Notes under the pieces: model-generated | Told to the model about the DNA's origin: nothing | The model's database searches: none | Seen by the model: only the letters and a program-made list of their open reading frames with translations | Part shown: piece by piece, positions 59,004-64,000 of the stretch | Position numbering within the stretch: position 1 is the stretch's first letter | Layout of the letters: the number at the start of each line of letters is the position of its first letter | NCBI GenBank assembly: GCA_014218235.1 | Contig: CM024760.1 | Span: 7,668,049 to 7,732,048, forward strand | Direction of reading: 5' to 3' | Source: Colocasia esculenta | Taxonomy: Eukaryota > Streptophyta > Magnoliopsida > Alismatales > Araceae | DNA: 64,000 nt | Program-made: the position numbers and the translations under genes

Positions 59004-59504
59004 AATGGCCACCCTGATGAATATGTTTGTGGGTGGAAGAGCACATGTCGACAGTCGGCCACTGGTTGTCGACATCCTCTGAGTGTTTTTGCATTTTAAA
59101 GTCTAAGTATGCCATTTTGACTCCATACTCTTGTATGTTGGAGAGCAACTTATTTACACACAACTACCTCGGATGGAGTTCAATTTTCCTGGAGCCCAAT
59201 TTCTGCAACAATTACACCACTGCACATACAAACCATGAAGGTCAAATCAATGGACCTCAAGGCTGCACGGTTTGGTTCCAATTTCCTGGAGCCCATTTTC
59301 TAAACATACAGCACATATCACTGAACATACAGCCAAACCCAAAATTGGATACCACCTGTGGAACACTTCCTGGAGGGCCTTCACATATAATTGTCATATA
59401 CATATGTGTGCATGTAATTTCAAAAGCATCTTTTACAACCTCATTCCCACACAGACAAAGAAGGAAAATGTAACAACACCATTCATACATTGTTCATAAA
59501 TTGT
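59004..59504. other. Spacer between array 2 and the Ulp1 gene
   Basis: Contains two more GTCGAC sites (about 59046 and 59067) and degenerate pieces of the array words (GGAGTTCAATTTTCCTGGAGCCC, twice). Probably includes the Ulp1 gene's 3' untranslated region. No gene seen. Confidence 0.5.
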
Positions 59505-62500
59505 TCATACATTGTTTAAATACATTGACAGAAAATCACAAGCTAGTAGTAGCCGAAATTTTTTTACATCATTGTCAGAGAAATCCCAACATAATTCCCG
59601 CTTCCTTGTTAAGTGGTCTACATACATGAAAATGTACATAGCGCAATTCATGCTAGAGCTTGGTTGTTGAGGACATAGTTCATCAAATATTAACTGAAAT
59701 TCATCAGCATTTGTGTAGCCTTCATATCCAAGATATGCTTTAAGAATTGGTTCCTGTGAACAATAAAACAAAGAATGTAAATTATTCCTGATGTTTATAA
59801 CCGACTGCAAAGTGCAAAGTTAGTTGGGCATACCCAATTCCTAGCGCATGTGTCATAAGTTGCATGTCCTCTGCAGGAATTGTATACTACGATGAGACGT
59901 TGCTCCGGTTGTAGACTAAGAAGGAACCAATGGCTCGATACATGGACAACAAAGAAAAGGAATTGAAAATCTGATATTGGGCAACCTAGTTTTTCATGCC
60001 CGAAGCAAGTATGCAGTTTGTGGCCCCTGTCATCATTAGAGCCATCTGTAAGCATAATCCATGATCCCATAATGGTTCCAAGGAATTCCCATCGGTGATA
60101 GGAATTTGGGACAATGGTTTCCTGCTCTCTTTGTCTGTCTTTCATAGCATGTAAGACAATGTCAATAACCTGTAACCACCAAAAATAATATAAAAGAAGA
60201 CATTAGGAAAATTAATGGACAATGTAATTGAAGGTACTGTTCGTGCAATGGGCAGTATTTACCTCATCATCCGTCATATTGCCCCATAGTATATCCCAAA
60301 TATGTGACCACTTCAACGAACAATTATTAGTGAAGGTCAACACAGTGTGTCTGAAATGCATGACAATCAAGAAATGAAGTACATTTTATATTATGAAAGT
60401 AGAAGACAATAACAATAAATAAATTGTATTGTCCGAGAAGTTATTTACTTGTGGTCGACATATCCTTCCTGGGCAAGGAAGGCCTCGACTAATGCTGTCT
60501 GGCTCTCATTGGCTTCAGATTTCCATGTCCATTGCTTATAAAACCTCATAAGCTTGCTCATTGCCTCCAACGTAAATCGTGTAAAGATAAGTTACAAAAC
60601 AAAGAAATATAAATGTCTAATGCAGAACATCAAAGAATATAGTTTGCAACTGTACCTTCTTCCCTTTCTTTTTTTTTGGAGCCTTATCCAGCCTTTTGAA
60701 TGGTGATTGGTCATATATTCCAGGCTGTCGATCGTCCCGACACTTGATATTCTTTACTAGGGACGTCGGGCTAAGAAGTACGGTGGTAGAGACCGCACTT
60801 ACTGGATCTGGTGCAATAATCTCCTGATCCACGATCAGAGCAAATGCATTTGCATCACCATATTTGGGGGATGCAAGGGCAGGGGCAGGAGTGATTGATT
60901 GTGGGGTGGAGATAAATTTCTCTGCATCTGTGCCAACTATAGGTTGGTCTTGTGGCATAGAGCTTGATCTTATCAACTTCTCCATTTTGTTGAACCCCAT
61001 GGTGACAGCAGTTGTAAATGCTTCAATCTGGGCTTCATTAGATGACTTAGCCTGCTGAAGCCTTTCAGGGAGCAACTTGATTTCATCCCCAATACCTTGA
61101 AGAAGGGCCATAATCTCAGGATGGGGGGGAGCAGCCACACCCTCAGTTTGTAGATGCATTTTTTCCTGGCTAACACATGTAATGATTGTCTTCTCCTTTG
61201 TTCCTACCTTCAACCGCTTAATTATCTGTAAGCATCAATTTTCATAAATGTCAGGATCAGATTATTACATAAATTTAAAATAAAAACCTTCCATTTGTGG
61301 ATTACCTGCTGCCCCTGTAGAGAATCAATGGAGAATGATAGCTTCTTGTCCAAAACAGATCCCCATCTAAATAGACGGGGAATTGCTTCTCGGTCAATCG
61401 GTTGCCGCAATCTTGTGTGCTCTAAGAACCACACCTGCATGGATCATTGGTTTATTTACATACATAGATCCCAGAATGATGGAAGAATGTATAAATGTTT
61501 TATAAAAACTTACAGCCAGAGCAGCCGAACAGCCAAAAATGTTGGCACTGCCATGCTCTCTCCCACCTATCCTTCTCTTGGGAGTTGTGGTCCTCCCAGA
61601 TCTCTTCTCACGGACTATAGTAACAAAGTGATCAAATTTGTGCAATGTCATTTCTGTGACTGCAGCCGCCCAATTATAACGGCCAATCTCGTCAATATTG
61701 TCCAAACAAATAAGCATTTGTGGTGGACAACATGGGGAAGACCGTGGGCATAGGAAAGTGGATAATAGCAAAACTATCCAAAGTCGTGCTGTGTCGTCAA
61801 CATCACAAGCATCATCCGATTGTACCAGTTGTCGGATAAGTTTTGTCACCACCTTCCGATCAAAAGTTAGCTTCGCCCCAAATCGGTGGTGCAACTTTGA
61901 CAACTTAATTGGTGAATAATAATGTGGGACCCTCTGCCCACAGCAAGGCAAACCCAAAATCAGGGCGACATCTTCAACAGTAAATGTCAGAGTTTTATCG
62001 CCTATCTGAAAATTACTTGCACCCTTATAGGTATGAGCAATCTCCTCTATAAGAGTCATCTTGAATATGGCTCGATGATTACTGTCAACAAAAGGAGCAA
62101 ACGGGGTTGTCCTCAAAATGGCCCTATGGCAATCACGAAACCCCAATTGATCTCTCTCCTTGACATAGTTCTCCAAGGAGCAGATGCCTTTCAAAGCATT
62201 TTTAAACTCTGTAGGAAATTTCAAGAAATTTGTTAGGTTCCATGTTAACAATAAAATGTAAACCAGGCTATTGAAGTGATGAAGAAGAAAATATAAGCTC
62301 TAAACTGATCAGGTACATGGGCTTCAAAGTGCTCATACTTCCTAAAACATGGCACCAAGAAGTACAAAACCCCATACACATACCAAATTAACGGACCATC
62401 TTCTAAAATAAATTTCGAAATAAATCTTAATACGTGAACTGTCCATGAACTTGGGGCTGAAAATTAATTAACATAACATGCTTATGCCATGTCAAAAAGA

Positions 62501-63298
62501 AAAACAGGGGATCCAATCTTAATATTGAAATGATCTTCTAGAAAATTTGAGCTCCACTCTATAGGCTGTAAAATTTACTATCAGGCTACGTAATAGGAAA
62601 CATTCTCTTTAGTTAAAATTTATTACATGTCAAATTAACGGGCCATGCCAAATGAAATTAAAATTATTCTAGATATGTGAAGAGTGATGACGTCAAGTTT
62701 ACCAAAGAGAAAGAGTGATGTAAGTAATCTTGTTGACATGAAAATGTGGTGCGAAATAATTTTTTGAAAATTTATAAATATGTGAAGAATGCACAAATAA
62801 TAAGAATTTGAAACATGTACACACAAATTGTAGGAATGCAAACAATCCTCTAGAGGCTCTTTTTTATCAAACATGAGCCTGGAAACTTTCCCTAAAATGA
62901 AATGACGAACTGTAGGAAAACCGGTGAAACATCCCAATTTAACAAGCCATGCCAAATGAAATATGAAATAATTTTGTATATGTGAAGAATGCTCAAAATT
63001 GGGGAGTCCAAAATACTTAACATGCTTATGTCATGTAAAAAAAATGGATACATACAATCTACATTCAGTTTTTTTTTTTTAAGATGAGATTTAGAAAACA
63101 CAAATCTTGAGAGGCAAACGCAAAAATTAGGGTTCTTGAGAGCGCACCATTCTTCTTTCTCTGTGCCCCAGAAGCCTTTCTCTGCGTACTCTGGCACTTC
63201 GCCCCATCGTCTGATGAACTCGAAGTTGATGGCGCACTGTCATCGTCGTCCGTTCTTTTTTCCGGAAGCGCCTTCGACCGCATGCTGGAACTCTCCAT
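59505..63298 (-). CDS. Plant-mobile-domain-like plus Ulp1-type cysteine protease, eight exons, intact
   Basis: Exons 63298-63148, 62208-61514, 61434-61306, 61225-60656, 60564-60449, 60350-60263, 60169-59834 and 59753-59505 join with GT-AG signals and correct phase to 777 codons. N-terminus: acidic and Ser-rich (MESSSMRSKALPEKRTDDDD). Residues about 50-325 resemble the plant mobile domain: NFQIGDKTLTFTVEDVALIL, LPCCGQRVPHYYSP, and SAALAVWFLEHTRLRQP across an exon join. A helical linker and a basic NLS-like KAPKKKKGKK follow. The C-terminus is a Ulp1/C48 protease: His in VSSHWFLLSL, Gln in CPQQPSSS, Cys in NCAMYIFMY. The usual Asp is Asn (VVYNS). Family members remove SUMO-like modifiers; in Kaonashi-type MULEs the role is unknown. 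Exons 1 and 5 have the weakest support. Confidence 0.82.
62209..63147 (-). other. Intron 1 of the Ulp1 gene
   Basis: Inferred from donor AATG/GTGCGC and acceptor TTTCCTACAG, which keep frame. AT-rich, with direct repeats of words such as AAATGAAAT and TATGTGAAGAATGC (near 62640-63000). An alternative acceptor near 62267 would not match the phase of exon 1. Confidence 0.6.
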
Positions 63299-63319
63299 TG
63301 CCGGACAGCACTGGTTCTC

Positions 63320-64000
63320 TGCTAATTCTCGATTTTGGATGTGCACACAGGATCGCTCTGGTTGATCTCGTCCGTGAATGTTCGCGAGCAAGCAAATTCG
63401 CGGTTTCGGAAGTGCAGAGGAAGCTGTGATGGTGAGGGGAGGGCGAACGCGGGAAAGAGGTGAGAGAGGGTAATTTGGGAACCGGCGTTTGAAGTGGGAT
63501 TTGACTTTGGCATCATGACATGGGTCATGTTACCGAAGCGCCAGAGTGGGGTGGCGGTGACAGTGCGTCTTTTCGCGCTGGCGTGGCGGGCTCAGCAGCG
63601 GCGTGGAGAGCGCTGTGCTGACATGGCGCGGACCATTGAAGCGGTAAGACGTGGACGAATGACGCATCGGAAGTGCAGGAAGACGTGGCTTTGTGCACTT
63701 TCCGAAAGTGCACAAAGCCTTTCTCCTCTAGATTTGACTTAATTTTGAGTGGGGTCGTAAAAATTTTTTCGGTCCATGAATTTTTAGTAGGATTTAAAAG
63801 TCTAACTCGTCTAGACCCATGGATCGGACTCGAATTTTCAGTTCGACCCGATGAGTTGGCCCGACTTGTTCTCTTTTTTTTTTCAAATCTTAAATTTTAA
63901 TTAATTAAAATTATATTATTCTACTTATTTAAAAATTAAAAACTCTTCTTTTCAAACAAATTAAATAAGTAACATCAAAATTCTATGAGATTATAAATTT
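63320..64000 (-). repeat. Right inverted arm of the giant MULE, cut by the window end
   Basis: Inverted copy of the left arm, still matching at the last base of the window. Its inner limit is 22 bases upstream of the start codon of the Ulp1 gene (63298, minus). Confidence 0.93.
63687..63719. repeat. 33-bp perfect palindrome in the right arm
   Basis: Inverted copy of 44841-44873, at the same place in the right arm. Confidence 0.97.

Larger units (their letters stand above)
44562..64000. mobile_element. Giant Mutator-like element (MULE) with long inverted arms; right end outside window
   Basis: Inverted arms 44562-45240 and 63320-64000 enclose about 18 kb with an intact FAR1/MULE transposase gene (+, 45240-50241) and an intact plant-mobile-domain/Ulp1 gene (-, 63298-59505) that start at the inner edges of the two arms. 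A third gene (-, 54306-55472), fragments of other genes and two large tandem arrays lie between. MuDR has the same plan: two convergent genes with promoters in the terminal repeats. Ulp1-bearing MULEs (Kaonashi) are known in plants. Near-identical arms and unbroken genes indicate recent activity. The outer ends are not defined: the left arm may extend to about 44441, and the right arm runs past 64000. Confidence 0.85.

Noticed and set aside
44562..64000. Segmental inverted duplication rather than a transposon
   Set aside because: An intact transposase and an Ulp1 gene start at the inner edges of the two arms, the MuDR plan; a chance duplication would not give this. The outer ends still need to be seen.

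Overview
The window is nuclear DNA of a flowering plant. It has spliced genes with GT-AG introns, plant-specific families (U/P-type cyclin, patatin-related phospholipase A I, FAR1/MULE-type transposase, plant mobile domain plus Ulp1), and nested plant retrotransposons. The very GC-rich first exons of the cyclin and phospholipase genes suggest a monocot, but that is an inference.

Host genes lie mainly in the left half. A two-exon U/P-type cyclin is at 1035-1799 (+). An 18-exon gene for a patatin-related phospholipase A I (LRR, ARM repeats, patatin) is at 4103-13927 (+); its first exon contains a one-base frame break in a CCG-rich tract. A two-exon gene for a probable plastid membrane protein is at 30760-33289 (-). 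A small basic plant protein of unknown role is at 35001-35384 (+). GA/CT microsatellites cluster around the starts of the last two.

Between the phospholipase gene and the 30.8 kb gene is a nest of transposons (about 15.1-30.2 kb). An L1-type LINE was split by a minus-strand Gypsy chromovirus (17295-28052, target duplication GGGGT). That element lost its protease-RT-RNase H block, and one of its LTRs was split by a 3.46-kb solo LTR (22932-26390, target duplication ACCAC). A Harbinger-like MITE (29422-29984, TTA duplication) sits in the LINE tail.

From 36 to 44.4 kb there are no host genes. This stretch holds two hAT-type MITEs with perfect 8-bp target duplications, a tRNA-derived SINE, and an element carrying two captured GC-rich gene fragments in opposite orientation (sulfotransferase C-terminal part and a membrane protein).

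The right third (44562 to the window end) is one very large Mutator-like element. Inverted arms of at least 679/681 bp, differing at about three positions, enclose 18 kb. The left arm runs straight into an intact four-exon FAR1/MULE transposase gene (about 961 aa). The right arm runs into an oppositely oriented, intact eight-exon gene combining a plant-mobile-domain-like region with a C-terminal Ulp1-type cysteine protease (about 777 aa). This is a MuDR-like convergent layout with each promoter in an arm. Between them lie a 388-aa 'putative plant transposon protein' gene, a Myb/SANT-like C-terminal ORF, an RNase H1 N-terminal-domain ORF with a membrane tail, a PIF/Harbinger transposase fragment, and two related tandem arrays rich in GTCGAC palindromes. 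The right arm runs off the window, so the true ends and target duplication are not visible.
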